Source of the DNA: Pseudomonas kielensis
Lineage (GTDB): Bacteria > Pseudomonadota > Gammaproteobacteria > Pseudomonadales > Pseudomonadaceae
Direction: 5' to 3'
NCBI RefSeq assembly: GCF_014236655.1
Contig: NZ_JACMYG010000026.1
Span: 19,658-83,657, forward strand
DNA length: 64,000 nucleotides
In this document: in pieces, positions 34,049-44,530 of the stretch
Layout: every line of letters starts with the position of its first letter
How positions within the stretch are numbered: position 1 is the first letter of the stretch
The notes under the pieces: model-generated
Databases searched by the model: none
Seen by the model: the letters and a program-made list of their open reading frames with translations, nothing else
Told to the model about the DNA's origin: nothing
Position numbers and translations under genes: made by a program

Positions 34049-35377
34049 ATGAAGAACACGATCAATCTGCCGCATGACGATGCCAGCTGCGGCTGGTACG
34101 CGGCCTTGCCGCCACAACCCGCCTGCACCCGCCTGTCGGGTGAGCAGCGGGCCGACTTCGCCATCGTCGGCGCAGGGTTTGCCGGCCTGGCGGCTGCACG
34201 CCGACTGGCGGCGCATCACCCGCAAGCACGGATTCTGTTGGTGGATGCACAGCGGGTGGCCCACGGGGCTTCGGGGCGCAACTCCGGGTTTGTCATTGAC
34301 CTGCCCCACAAGTTTGCCCTGGAGCATCCGGACCCGGCACACAAGCAGCGCTTGCTGGCGCTCAACCGCGCCGCCATCGCTCAGTTGCAAGGCCTGGTGC
34401 AGAGCCGTGGAATCGACTGCCAATGGTCCCATGCCGGCAAGTACCAAGGTGCTGTCGGTGCCCGTGGCCTGGCCTACCTGGATCACTTCGAACGATTGAT
34501 GAGCGACCTGGGCGAGCCGTTTCGCCGGGTGGGGCCGGCAGAGTTGTCCAGCGTCCTGGGCACCCAGCATTACAGTGGCGCCATCTACACCCCCGGCTGC
34601 TACCTGATGCAACCGGCCGCGCTGGTCACCGGGCTGGCGAATTCGTTGCCGGAGAACGTCGAGCTGCTGGAAGAGTCACCGATCCAGCGCCTGGAGCGTG
34701 ATGGGCGAGGCGGCTGGCTGTTGCATGGCAGTCAGGGGCTGATCCGCACCCCGCAGGTGTTGCTCGGCACCAGCATCTTCACCCAGGAGTTTGGTTATCT
34801 GCGTAACCGCCTGTTGCCGGTGATGACCTTCGCCAGTTGGACCCGTCCCTTGACCGACAGCGAACTGGCGACCTACGGCGGCCAGGTGGACTGGGGGCTG
34901 ACCCCGGCAGACCACGCCGGTACCACGGTGCGCATGACCCAGGATCGTCGCTTGATCATCCGCAATACCTATAAACATGTGCCCAAGTATGGGCGCAGCA
35001 CCAGCGATGCCATGCGCCTGGACGTGCGCGCGGCACATCGCAAGGCGTTCCTGGCGCGCTTCCCGCAACTGGCCGAGGTGCCTTTCAGCCATACCTGGGG
35101 CGGGGTCTATGCGATCTCGCGCAACTTCACCAACTTCTTTGGCGAGCTGGAACCGGGGCTGCATGCGTCGGCGTGCGACAACGGTGTGGGTGCGGCCTGG
35201 GGCACGATTTCCGGGACCTTGCTCGCCGACCTCGCCGTGGGCGCCGATTCGGCTCAGTTGAACGATATCCATGCGGTGACCGGCATGCCGTCGCTCAACC
35301 CGCCGGAACCGTTTCTCGGCCTGGGTGTGCGCTCGCGCATTCGCCTGGCCGCCTGGAACAGCCGGAGTGAGTTATGA
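34049..35377 (+). CDS. FAD-dependent amine oxidoreductase (PuuB/DadA-like)
   Basis: A 442-residue flavoprotein. FAIVGAGFAGLAAARRLAAHH is the FAD-binding loop, GASGRNSGFVIDLPH the flavin segment, and GGVYAISRNFTNFFGELEPG the C-terminal part typical of the PuuB/OrdL gamma-glutamylputrescine-oxidase-like group. It oxidises an amine to an imine or aldehyde with O2 or an electron acceptor. TGAGG lies 8 bases before the ATG. It overlaps the cupin gene by 4 bp, so both are made together. Substrate likely an amine produced or imported in this pathway; specific identity unknown. Confidence 0.88.
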   Translation: MKNTINLPHDDASCGWYAALPPQPACTRLSGEQRADFAIVGAGFAGLAAARRLAAHHPQARILLVDAQRVAHGASGRNSGFVIDLPHKFALEHPDPAHKQRLLALNRAAIAQLQGLVQSRGIDCQWSHAGKYQGAVGARGLAYLDHFERLMSDLGEPFRRVGPAELSSVLGTQHYSGAIYTPGCYLMQPAALVTGLANSLPENVELLEESPIQRLERDGRGGWLLHGSQGLIRTPQVLLGTSIFTQEFGYLRNRLLPVMTFASWTRPLTDSELATYGGQVDWGLTPADHAGTTVRMTQDRRLIIRNTYKHVPKYGRSTSDAMRLDVRAAHRKAFLARFPQLAEVPFSHTWGGVYAISRNFTNFFGELEPGLHASACDNGVGAAWGTISGTLLADLAVGADSAQLNDIHAVTGMPSLNPPEPFLGLGVRSRIRLAAWNSRSEL

Positions 35378-35745
35378 GCCCGCGCGCCCCAGGCAAGGCA
35401 CGGGTGCTGTGCATCGACCAGCAGGACCTGACATTCAGCGTGCGTGGTGGGCCGCCCGGTGCGGCCTATGTTGCCCGCGCCCTGAGCAATGAGGTGTCGC
35501 CGAACATCGGGGTCGGATTTGCCCGCTGGGAAGGGGCCCAGGTGCAGTGGACGGTGCTGTATGACGAGGTGATCTTCGTGATCGAGGGCTGCCTGCAACT
35601 ACAGGCCGACGGTGAAGTGTTCGAGGTCAGGCCGGGCCAGGTGTTGTGGATTCCTGAAGGAAGCGAGCTGGTGTATGGCGGTCATGCCTTGTTCGGCTAC
35701 GTGGTGCACCCGGGCAACTGGAAAGAGCTGCACGGATTGGCCTGA
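35374..35745 (+). CDS. Small cupin-fold protein (EutQ-like)
   Basis: A 123-residue single-domain cupin. FVIEGCLQLQADGEVFEVRPGQVLWIPEGSELVYGG forms the cupin barrel core; the usual His metal ligands of motif 1 are not evident, so metal binding is uncertain. Proteins of this shape are often annotated as ethanolamine-utilisation EutQ-like. The ATG overlaps the previous stop (ATGA). It may bind an intermediate or stabilise the amine oxidase. Function inferred from context only. Confidence 0.75.
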   Translation: MSPRAPGKARVLCIDQQDLTFSVRGGPPGAAYVARALSNEVSPNIGVGFARWEGAQVQWTVLYDEVIFVIEGCLQLQADGEVFEVRPGQVLWIPEGSELVYGGHALFGYVVHPGNWKELHGLA

Positions 35746-35784
35746 CGCCAACTTCCTTCCCTTGGACTTCTTGGAATCCGCACC

Positions 35785-37029
35785 GTGCTTGGACTGACGC
35801 GAACTTTCGGGGCCCTTTACCTGGCCAGCTTGTTGATGCAATTGGGCTCGACCCTGCTGATGACGTACCTGGCGCTGCGCTTGAGCGGCATGGGCGGGAG
35901 CGAGGCGGCCGGCGGTGCCCTGATGGCCGCCAATGCCCTGGGCATGGTGCTGGGCGGCTGGGTCGGGCGCTGGCTGATCGGTGCGGTGGGCCACATCCGT
36001 ACCTACGCGGCGTGCGCCGGGATCATTGCCGCGGCGGTGCTGGCCCATGAGTTCAGCCATTCATTGCCGTTCTGGCTGGTGCTCCGGGCGCTGGTGGGGC
36101 TGGCGATGATGTGTCAGCTGATGGTGATTGAAAGCTGGCTCAACGATCAGGCCCGCACCGAGCAACGGGGTGCGGTGCTGGCGTTGTACATGGTTGCCAG
36201 CTACGTCGGCATGATGCTTGGCCAGTTGGCCCTGACCCTCGATACCGGGTTGGGTATTCGGGCTTTGCTGGGCGTGGCCATGGTGTTTGCCTTGTGCTCG
36301 GTGCCGGTGGCGCTGACCCGCAGCGCTCACCCCAGCGTGGTGCCCAGTGCGGCGATTGATGTGCGGCTGTTCCTGCGGCGCATTCCCCAGTCGTTGGTGA
36401 CCGTCCTGGTGTCCGGGATGATCAATGGCAGTTTCTACGGCCTGGCGGCGATCTATGCGAGCAAGCAGGGGCTCGACACGGCGCAGGTCGGGCAGTTCAT
36501 GGCCTTGACGATCGGCGCCGGGCTGCTGGCGCAGTTGCCGCTGGGCTGGCTCTCGGATCGGCTGCCCCGGGCGAGCCTGATCCGTGGGGTGGCGGTGGTG
36601 CTGCTAGTGGTCAGTCTTCCGCTGGGGTTTAATCCGTCACCCTCGTTCAGCACGGTGTTGCTGTTTGGCGCGGCGATCGGCTTCCTGCAGTTTTGCCTGT
36701 ACCCGCTGGGAGTGGCCTTGGCCAACGACAATATGGAGGCAGGTTTGCGGGTGTCCCTCTCGGGCATGCTGTTGATCACCTTCGGCGTCGGAGCCTGTAT
36801 CGGGCCGCTGGTGGCAGGTTTATTGATGGAGTATGCGGGCGCCTCCAGCCTGTATTTTTTCCACGGTGGATGTGCGCTGCTGCTGGCCTTGTGCGTGACC
36901 CAGAGGCGAGTCAGCGGGCAACACCTGAACCCGGATGCGCCTTTGCATCAGCCGTTGACACCGGATGGTCTGGCGAGCTCGAACTGGGTTGCGGTGGCGG
37001 AGCCGGTAGAGCCATTGGCAAGGGACTGA
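35785..37029 (+). CDS. MFS transporter (YcaD/UMF2-like)
   Basis: A 414-residue inner-membrane protein with about 12 hydrophobic segments. LMVIESWLNDQARTEQRGAVLALYMVASYVG and LGWLSDRLPRASLIRG are typical of the YcaD-like MFS group. The start is GTG at 35785, the reading frame having no ATG in the vicinity; the ribosome site is poor. It lies 39 bp after the cupin. Direction (import of substrate or export of product) cannot be read from sequence. Confidence 0.85.
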   Translation: MLGLTRTFGALYLASLLMQLGSTLLMTYLALRLSGMGGSEAAGGALMAANALGMVLGGWVGRWLIGAVGHIRTYAACAGIIAAAVLAHEFSHSLPFWLVLRALVGLAMMCQLMVIESWLNDQARTEQRGAVLALYMVASYVGMMLGQLALTLDTGLGIRALLGVAMVFALCSVPVALTRSAHPSVVPSAAIDVRLFLRRIPQSLVTVLVSGMINGSFYGLAAIYASKQGLDTAQVGQFMALTIGAGLLAQLPLGWLSDRLPRASLIRGVAVVLLVVSLPLGFNPSPSFSTVLLFGAAIGFLQFCLYPLGVALANDNMEAGLRVSLSGMLLITFGVGACIGPLVAGLLMEYAGASSLYFFHGGCALLLALCVTQRRVSGQHLNPDAPLHQPLTPDGLASSNWVAVAEPVEPLARD

Positions 37030-37191
37030 GGGCCGTCGCCAGGGAAGGCAGCAGTGATTTTGATCGATGCGTTTTTCTCATGAATCGGTGACGAAAAATG
37101 GTTTGAAGGCGGGTGGGGTTTCCACCATCTTGCCAGTGGTCATTAGGATAAACACGCCTGGAATATTCATCGGACGAACAGCGTTGTTTTT

Positions 37192-37208
37192 CGGGTTTAA
37201 ATAACCCG
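37192..37208. promoter_or_regulatory. Palindrome upstream of the BCCT gene
   Basis: CGGGTT-TAAAT-AACCCG is a perfect 6-bp inverted repeat 60 bp before the transporter start, in a 239-bp gap without a gene. It could be an operator or a small hairpin. The gap also suggests a separate promoter for the transporter. Confidence 0.4.
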
Positions 37209-37268
37209 TCAATCGGCTGACTCCAGAACACTCTCTACACCCTTATACAAAAACAAAAGGGGAATAAA

Positions 37269-38963
<1,695 letters not shown>

Positions 38964-38982
38964 TCGGGCCGCGCCGGGGTGG

Positions 38983-39237
38983 TCATCGGGCGTATTTCCA
39001 CGCCCGATAAGCCTCGGGCAAACACACCGCACATGGCCTGAAACCGGCCGCCAGGGCGGCGGCCTCATCGGCAAAAAACACCCGATGAGTGACGTAGCCG
39101 CCCCGGGCGATGGCACGCAAGGCGCCTGGGCAATCCAGGCGACCGTAGATCTTCGAGCGCCGGTGGCCGCCCAACAGGCCGGGCACCGGGCTGGCGATCT
39201 TTTGCCGTTTCTCGTTGAGCAGCCAGTAGGTTTTCAT
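38983..39237 (-). CDS. Ada-like zinc-binding domain protein
   Basis: An 84-residue protein. The sequence YWLLNEKRQKIASPVPGLLGGHRRSKIYGRLDCPGALR...FFADEAAALAAGFRPCAVCLP resembles the N-terminal metal-binding domain of the Ada methyl-phosphotriester repair protein (Cys in DCPGA and the RPCAVC pair). The ATG at 39237 overlaps the stop of the DNA glycosylase gene (ATGA), giving an operon. With that partner, DNA alkylation repair is likely, but no methyltransferase domain is present. Confidence 0.8.
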   Translation of the reverse strand: MKTYWLLNEKRQKIASPVPGLLGGHRRSKIYGRLDCPGALRAIARGGYVTHRVFFADEAAALAAGFRPCAVCLPEAYRAWKYAR

Positions 39238-39845
39238 CCTCTGGGCACTCGCCACAAATACCACGCGGCAACCGTCCGATACGGGCTCCAGGCTTGGCCG
39301 AGCTCGAGCATCTGTCTACGGGTGGGCGTCTGTTCCAGGCCCTTGAGGCGGCGGTATCCGTCACGCACGCCAAAGTCGTCGGCGGGCAGGATGTCCGGGC
39401 GTTCGAGGGTATAGATCAGCAGCATCTCCACGGTCCAGCGACCGACCCCGCGCAACGGCGTCAGGCGCGCAATCAGCGTCTCGTCGTCCATGGCTTGCGC
39501 TGTGGGGTAATCCGGGACTATGCCGCTCAAGGTGGCGTCGGCGATGCCCTGGATAGTCGCGACCTTGCTCGCGGAGAACCCGCAGCGGCGCAGCGCGTCA
39601 CCGTCACTGGCCAGCAACTGCGCGGCACTGGGGAAGGGCTGCCCCGGGAACAGCGCGAGCAAACGCCCGACAATCGCATCGCCGGCCCGCACGTGCAGTT
39701 GCTGATAGGCGATGGCCCGCACCAGGGCTTCGTAGGGATCGCGGGTTGGCTTGGGTTCATGCAGGCATGGGCCGATGGCCGCGACATGCCGCGCCCAGTC
39801 GTCGTCAAGAGCGGCGAGGAACTGGCGGGCGCGGTCATAAGGCAT
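39234..39845 (-). CDS. DNA-3-methyladenine glycosylase, AlkA-like (HhH-GPD)
   Basis: A 203-residue glycosylase. The helix-hairpin-helix is LTPLRGVGRWTVEMLLIYTL (residues about 128-147) and the catalytic Asp lies in DILPADDFGVRDG (156/157). LVRAIAYQQLHVRAGDAIVGRL is a typical AlkA-type segment. It excises alkylated purines in base-excision repair. It is the first gene of a two-gene unit with the Ada-like protein, and lacks the N-terminal domain of E. coli AlkA. Confidence 0.92.
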   Translation of the reverse strand: MPYDRARQFLAALDDDWARHVAAIGPCLHEPKPTRDPYEALVRAIAYQQLHVRAGDAIVGRLLALFPGQPFPSAAQLLASDGDALRRCGFSASKVATIQGIADATLSGIVPDYPTAQAMDDETLIARLTPLRGVGRWTVEMLLIYTLERPDILPADDFGVRDGYRRLKGLEQTPTRRQMLELGQAWSPYRTVAAWYLWRVPRG

Positions 39846-39949
39846 GGGTCATCCGGGGCAGCAGTGAAGGTATGGCGGACAGACTAGTCGTCCGTGCGCC
39901 ACCTCGCACCCGGTGTCTTGCGCTTAAATCCAGGCTGGCGCCTGGGCCA

Positions 39950-40378
39950 TCAGGCCTTGCTCGCCGCCAGGTATGCAGCCAGGCGCCGGCCCATCTCATC
40001 CCCCAGGGCCTGCAAGGCACTCATCGGCCGCACCATCACGTCGAACTCGACAATTTTCCCCTCCGCGTTGAAGCGGATCATGTCGATGCCTTTGAGTTGC
40101 TTGTCGCCGACCCGGGCACTGAACTCCAGCACCACATTCAGCCCGTCGGCACTCGCCAGTTCGCGGTGGTAGGTAAAGTCCTCGAACACCTGGAACACCG
40201 TGTTGAGGATCATCGCCACCACCGGCGCGCCGGGGTAGGGCGTGTGGGCCATGGGCGAGCGGAACACCGCCTCGGGGGCCAGCAACTCGGGCAGTGCGCG
40301 CAAGTCACCCTGGTCGAGCATGGCGTGCCACTGGGCCAGGGCGGTGGCGACGTTGGGGGACAGGTTGAGTTCAGACAT
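39950..40378 (-). CDS. NTF2/SnoaL-like protein
   Basis: A 142-residue single-domain protein with the SnoaL-like cone fold pattern: a helix (VATALAQWHAMLDQGDLRALPELLAPEAVFRSPM) followed by FEDFTYHRELASADGLNVVLEFSARVGDKQLKGIDMIRFNAEGKIVEFDVMVRPM. No catalytic residues are defined for this group. The ATG at 40378 overlaps the SGNH hydrolase stop by 8 bp, so the two are cotranscribed. Function unknown. Confidence 0.85.
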   Translation of the reverse strand: MSELNLSPNVATALAQWHAMLDQGDLRALPELLAPEAVFRSPMAHTPYPGAPVVAMILNTVFQVFEDFTYHRELASADGLNVVLEFSARVGDKQLKGIDMIRFNAEGKIVEFDVMVRPMSALQALGDEMGRRLAAYLAASKA

Positions 40379-41105
40379 GTTCGACTCCTGGGTTTTTATC
40401 CGTGTGCCGCTGCCCGGTAATGGCCCGGGCGGCGTGCTCTGCCCAGAGACTGTAGATCACAGGCCCAGGATGGAAACCATCGGCGGCCATCATGCCGGCC
40501 TCCGGGGCCAGGCTCAGGGTCAGGAGGCTACAGGATGGCTGGGCAGCGATCAGGGTGGCCAGGTGTTGGTTGAAGCGCCTGGCCCGGTTGCCCAGGTACC
40601 AGCGCAACGGCTGGGGCAGTGCGGGGAACAGGTGCATCGGCGGCAGTGGAGAAATGACCAACTGTTGCACTGCGAACTTGTCCTTCAAGACCCCCAGCAG
40701 GCGCTGTTGCCGTATCAGCCATTGATCGGCGCCAAGGCTGCTGGTGACATCGTTGACACCGATGCCCAGCACCGCCACATCAAAGGGCTGCGCGTCCTGG
40801 CTGTCGAGCAGTTCCAGCAGGCCCTGGGAATCCAGCCCGGTCTGCGCCCAGAGCTGCCAGCTCACCTGAAAGCCCTCAGCCAGCCGAGCGACCAGTTGCC
40901 CGCTCAAGGCCTCATCCTGGGTCGCGGCACCCACCCCGGCAATGGCCGAATCCCCGACAATCAGCAAGCGCAGGCGCGCGCCGTTGCCCGCCAGGCCCTG
41001 GCGTGCACCGCTGGCTTCCGGCAACCGCGGGGTGACCCGCCGGGTGTACAGGCCCTGCAGCAGGAGCAGGGGACCTAGCAGCAGTTTGCTCAAACGTTCA
41101 GACAT
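40371..41105 (-). CDS. SGNH/GDSL hydrolase
   Basis: A 244-residue esterase-like enzyme. Block I is LLIVGDSAIAGVGA (nucleophile Ser in GDS), block III GIGVNDV, and the C-terminal DGFHPG holds the catalytic Asp and His. The N-terminus has a hydrophobic segment (LLLGPLLLLQGLY) that may anchor it. It hydrolyses an ester in the cell envelope or cytoplasm. It is the first gene of a two-gene unit with the NTF2-like protein. Confidence 0.9.
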   Translation of the reverse strand: MSERLSKLLLGPLLLLQGLYTRRVTPRLPEASGARQGLAGNGARLRLLIVGDSAIAGVGAATQDEALSGQLVARLAEGFQVSWQLWAQTGLDSQGLLELLDSQDAQPFDVAVLGIGVNDVTSSLGADQWLIRQQRLLGVLKDKFAVQQLVISPLPPMHLFPALPQPLRWYLGNRARRFNQHLATLIAAQPSCSLLTLSLAPEAGMMAADGFHPGPVIYSLWAEHAARAITGQRHTDKNPGVEHV

Positions 41106-41297
41106 GCTCGAGGCTCAGGTCCGACGCGCCATTACTGGCGGTGGGCAATACATGCAATGTTGGATCGCTGCCAATGGGATCACCGTATGTCACGCAAGGG
41201 GGTAAAAGCTTATAGCTGACTTTCAAACCCGCTTCCATGAGCAGCGTTGACGCCGAAGCCCAGGGCATCCTCAACGCGGTGGTGTTTCTGACAACGA

Positions 41298-42488
41298 TCA
41301 ATGATTACGATTGGCTAGCCGCGCGACCCATGGATTGGCAGTCAGGCCGTGCAGCAGCACACTGAGTAAAACGGTACAGACCGCCGTCGCCACCAAGGTG
41401 CGACTTTCCTGTAGAGGGGAGGCCAATATCATGACGGCGAAGACAATGCTGGCCAGGCCTCGTGGGCCGAACCAACCGATGAAGAGGCGGGTTTCGAAAT
41501 CGAAGCGTGTTCCCACCAGGCTGATCAGCACGGGCAGGATGCGAATCACGGTCAAGCTGAGCACCGAGTAAAGCCAGATGTTCAGGGTGAGACTGCTCCA
41601 GGCCCAAGGGATCACCAGTGCGCCAAATACGACCCAAGTGATGACCGATAGCAGGCTGGCGAACTCTTCGCTGGCCTTGAGCATCTGGTGCTTTTGCTCG
41701 GTAAACAGAAAGCTGGCGAGCAACCCACCGACGAACGCGGCGATAAACCCGCTGCCACCCAGTGTCTGCGCGGTGGCAAAGCACAGAATGGCGAGCCCGG
41801 GCAGGGTCAACTGTGACCACATGGGCGTTTGCCATTGGTGTTTTGCGGAGTAGCGCTGCAACCGCCAGGCGATGAGCGTCAGGCTGACACCGATCAATGC
41901 ACCGATGCCCAGCTCCTCGATGACTAACTCGAACGCCAGTGAGAGGGGGGACTGTGTCTGTTGTTCAACCAGCAATGCCAAAAACACAAGCAACACGGGG
42001 ACGCAGATTCCGTCATTCAACCCGCTCTCAACGTTTAGCCCTTCACGCACGGACGCGGGAACCTGGGGGTTGCTCACCACCGCCTTGCCGAGCGCCGCAT
42101 CGGTGGGCGCCAGAAGGGTCGCCAGTATTGCTATTTCCAACGGTGGAACCTGTGGGAACAGCCATATGCCGACGAGCCAACCCGCTGCGATGGTCAGGGG
42201 CAGCCCCACCATCAGCAAGCGCAACGGAAGTCCTTCATTGGCCCGCAGGACCTTCAGGTCGGCGTTGGCCGCATCGCTGAACAGAACAATCGCCAGTGTC
42301 AGCTCCGCCAGGAACTTGAGGCCATACCTGTCAATCTGGAGTTGCATAATGCCCAGAACGGCCGGGCCGAGAATCAGACCGGCCAGCATGAACATTAGCG
42401 GGCCATTGAGCAGACTGGACTCCAAGCGCCCCGCAAAGATGCTGTAGGTCAGGAGGAAGGCGGCAAGCAGCGCTAAGTTCTGATACAT
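41298..42488 (-). CDS. Cation:proton antiporter, CPA1/NhaP type
   Basis: A 396-residue membrane antiporter with about 12 helices. LAPTDAALGKAVVSNPQVPASVREGLNVESGLNDG is the conserved ion-exchange region with the paired acidic residues, and GWFGPRGLASIVFAVMILAS is the second conserved motif. It exchanges Na+ or K+ for H+ in pH and salt homeostasis. No C-terminal regulatory domain is present. It stands alone; the 192-bp gap on its 3' side shows no convincing gene. Confidence 0.93.
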   Translation of the reverse strand: MYQNLALLAAFLLTYSIFAGRLESSLLNGPLMFMLAGLILGPAVLGIMQLQIDRYGLKFLAELTLAIVLFSDAANADLKVLRANEGLPLRLLMVGLPLTIAAGWLVGIWLFPQVPPLEIAILATLLAPTDAALGKAVVSNPQVPASVREGLNVESGLNDGICVPVLLVFLALLVEQQTQSPLSLAFELVIEELGIGALIGVSLTLIAWRLQRYSAKHQWQTPMWSQLTLPGLAILCFATAQTLGGSGFIAAFVGGLLASFLFTEQKHQMLKASEEFASLLSVITWVVFGALVIPWAWSSLTLNIWLYSVLSLTVIRILPVLISLVGTRFDFETRLFIGWFGPRGLASIVFAVMILASPLQESRTLVATAVCTVLLSVLLHGLTANPWVARLANRNH

Positions 42489-42768
42489 CGATGACCCGCC
42501 TGTTCAGGATGGGCAGCTGGAGCACGCAGCCTCTAGGTCAATAACCTGCCGGCACGGGCTTCAGGCATGGAACACGACGTCTTCTAAAGAGGGGTGTGCT
42601 AAGCATAGGTGGTGCAACTTTGGATGCGCACCTCATTCAGCTGTTGACCGCAAGAACAGACGAACGGAAAAGCCCGCCGGCCTGCAGCGGCGTGGATTGA
42701 TATCGGTAGATAACCTGGGATTTTGTTTTGGACCAGGATTGCTTGCTGGGGAGGGGAGACCGACTTTG

Positions 42769-42920
42769 ATCGATTCTGTTGAAAAGGTCGGTCTGGTTTG
42801 CGTATCAGAAAAGTAGGTGTTGGAGATTGACGTTTTTATGGTTTGGAGAGGCTTCCGGAGTCGGATTTCAGGTGGGGGCGTGTAAAGCAGGCGTTCCGAC
42901 TGTTTTTAATAGAATCGGCC
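42769..42920. mobile_element. Degenerate MITE-like element, copy C
   Basis: Left end CGATTCTGTTGAAAAGGTCGG (42771) and right end CCGAC...AATAGAATCGG (42896) match the terminal repeats of copies A and B with substitutions. Internal segments (TGGTTT, AAGTA, GAGATTGA, GATTTC) also align in the same order as copy A, so it is an old, shortened relative. It lies in the 536-bp gap 42489-43024 and is directly followed by a palindrome; nothing else is seen in that gap. Confidence 0.6.
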
Positions 42921-42954
42921 GTTTTCTGCTTGTCGCGAGAGGTAGAAAACGGCC
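42917..42954. repeat. GGCCGTTTTCTGC palindrome (type B)
   Basis: GGCCGTTTTCT and AGAAAACGGCC form an 11-bp perfect stem around a 16-base loop containing TTGTCGCGAG. It abuts the end of MITE copy C, sharing its GGCC. Confidence 0.7.
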
Positions 42955-43024
42955 AGGAGCAGACATTCGATGTGTCTGAGAAATCAGGAGCGATTCACAA
43001 GACGGCATGTGAAACGAGGCTGTC

Positions 43025-43426
43025 TCAGTTCGAGACCTGCTCAAGGAAGATCAGTTGCAAAGGCTCCTTGAGCAAACTATCGGCGGTTGCCGCAAATTGC
43101 TTGAAGTACGGCGTTGCAAAATGCACATCGAGGGCCGCCTGGTCCTTGAACGCTTCGCGCATGTAGAAAGTGCCGGGTTCATCGCGCAGCTCAAACAGCA
43201 CATAGTCAAGATTACCGGGCTCGGTGCGCGTTGGTTCAACCAACGCCAACAAGCCTTGCTTGAGCGCCTGCTGTTTGCCTGGCTTGGCCTTGAGTACGGC
43301 GATGGATATCAATGATTTTTGCATAGCGGTAGTTCCGTCAGAAGAAAGGGTTGGGTGTTGGCTGCCGCATCCGCCGATCAACAACACCAGTAACGATAAG
43401 CCCATCGATCTGATTAAGGTGTTCAT
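43025..43426 (-). CDS. Lipoprotein with antibiotic-biosynthesis-monooxygenase (ABM) domain
   Basis: A 133-residue protein. Residues 1-20 (LSLLVLLIGGC) form a lipoprotein signal. The remainder (SLISIAVLKAKPGKQQALKQGLLALVEPTRTEPGNLDYVLFELRDEPGTFYMREAFKDQ) is a typical ABM/YgiN-type dimeric alpha-beta barrel, which degrades or modifies quinones without a cofactor. An internal ATG near 43322 would give a cytosolic form. The gene overlaps the oxidoreductase by 4 bp and follows it in an operon. An envelope-anchored member of this family is less common than the cytosolic form. Confidence 0.82.
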   Translation of the reverse strand: MNTLIRSMGLSLLVLLIGGCGSQHPTLSSDGTTAMQKSLISIAVLKAKPGKQQALKQGLLALVEPTRTEPGNLDYVLFELRDEPGTFYMREAFKDQAALDVHFATPYFKQFAATADSLLKEPLQLIFLEQVSN

Positions 43427-44433
43427 GCAAAGCCCTCTAGAACAATCTTGCCCCGCGCTTTGTTGCTTTCGACCAGCGCGTGGGCGCGGCGCATATTGGC
43501 GGCATTTATGACCCCAAAATGCTCACCCAGTGTGGTCTGCAAAATGCCTTGGTCGATCAGTTGGGCAATGCGATTGAGCAGGTGATGCTGGTTGATCATG
43601 TCCGGGGTTTCGAACAGTGAGCGGGTGAACATCAGTTCCCAATGCAGGGATAAAGACTTGAGCTTGAGTGGCATCACATCCAGGCTGCTTGGATCATCAA
43701 TCACCCCCAGGCGACCCTGAGGGCGCAACACTTCGATCAACTGCGCCAGGTGCTCCTCGGTGTGCGTCAGGCTGGCCACATAACTGACCTCGCCAATCCC
43801 CAGAACCTGCAATTGGGCCAGCATCGGCTGGCGATGGTCGATCACATGGTCGGCGCCCATGCGCTTGACCCAGTCAGCGGTTTCCGGGCGCGAAGCGGTA
43901 CCAATCACGGTCATGCCGGTCAGCTCGTGAGCCAGTTGTACCAGCATCGACCCCACACCGCCGGCAGCACCGACTACCAGCAATACATCGCCATCGCTGC
44001 CGCCTTCGCTGACGCCTAGACGATCAAACAACAATTCCCAGGCTGTAATCGATGTCAGCGGTAAGGCAGCAGCGTGGGCAGCGCTCAATGACTGCGGCCG
44101 GTGCCCGACAATGCGCTCATCCACTACCTGCAGTTCACTGTAACTGCCTGCCCGGGTCAGCGAGCCGGCGTAGTAGACCTTGTCGCCAGGCTTGAACAAA
44201 CTGACGTCGGCGCCCACTTCCCGCACGGTGCCGGCCGCGTCCCAGCCGAGTATTTTCGGTTCTTTGGCGAAGCTACCGGAACGGACTTTGGTGTCCACCG
44301 GGTTGACCGCAACCGCTTCCACTTCCACCAGTAAATCCCTAGGGCCTGGCATAGGTGCGGCGATGTTCACGTCTTGGAGGGAGCGCGGGTCGTTGATAGG
44401 TAGACCGTGCTCGGTAAAGGCAATGGCTTTCAT
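43423..44433 (-). CDS. Zinc-type alcohol dehydrogenase family / quinone oxidoreductase-like (MDR)
   Basis: A 336-residue NADPH-dependent enzyme of the MDR superfamily. The nucleotide-binding motif is VVGAAGGVGSMLVQLA, and AVNPVDTKVRSG and LPLTSITAWELLFDRL are typical of quinone reductases without zinc ligands. It reduces quinones or enones. The ABM lipoprotein follows, and a divergent LysR lies upstream, forming a regulated quinone-handling unit. Confidence 0.92.
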   Translation of the reverse strand: MKAIAFTEHGLPINDPRSLQDVNIAAPMPGPRDLLVEVEAVAVNPVDTKVRSGSFAKEPKILGWDAAGTVREVGADVSLFKPGDKVYYAGSLTRAGSYSELQVVDERIVGHRPQSLSAAHAAALPLTSITAWELLFDRLGVSEGGSDGDVLLVVGAAGGVGSMLVQLAHELTGMTVIGTASRPETADWVKRMGADHVIDHRQPMLAQLQVLGIGEVSYVASLTHTEEHLAQLIEVLRPQGRLGVIDDPSSLDVMPLKLKSLSLHWELMFTRSLFETPDMINQHHLLNRIAQLIDQGILQTTLGEHFGVINAANMRRAHALVESNKARGKIVLEGFA

Positions 44434-44530
44434 GACAACTCATTGATGATGGGGTTGCGTGCATCTTTACCTTTCCCACTACAAAGAAAAATCAACACAA
44501 TGCAGTAACACTTTCACTGCTGGAGGGAAA

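Noticed and set aside
32590..34164. Antisense frame across the rubredoxin fusion
   Set aside because: No recognisable protein and no start signal; the fusion gene is well supported.
41098..41301. 67-codon frame between the SGNH hydrolase and the antiporter
   Set aside because: It can only start with TTG overlapping the antiporter stop, has no ribosome site and no family resemblance.
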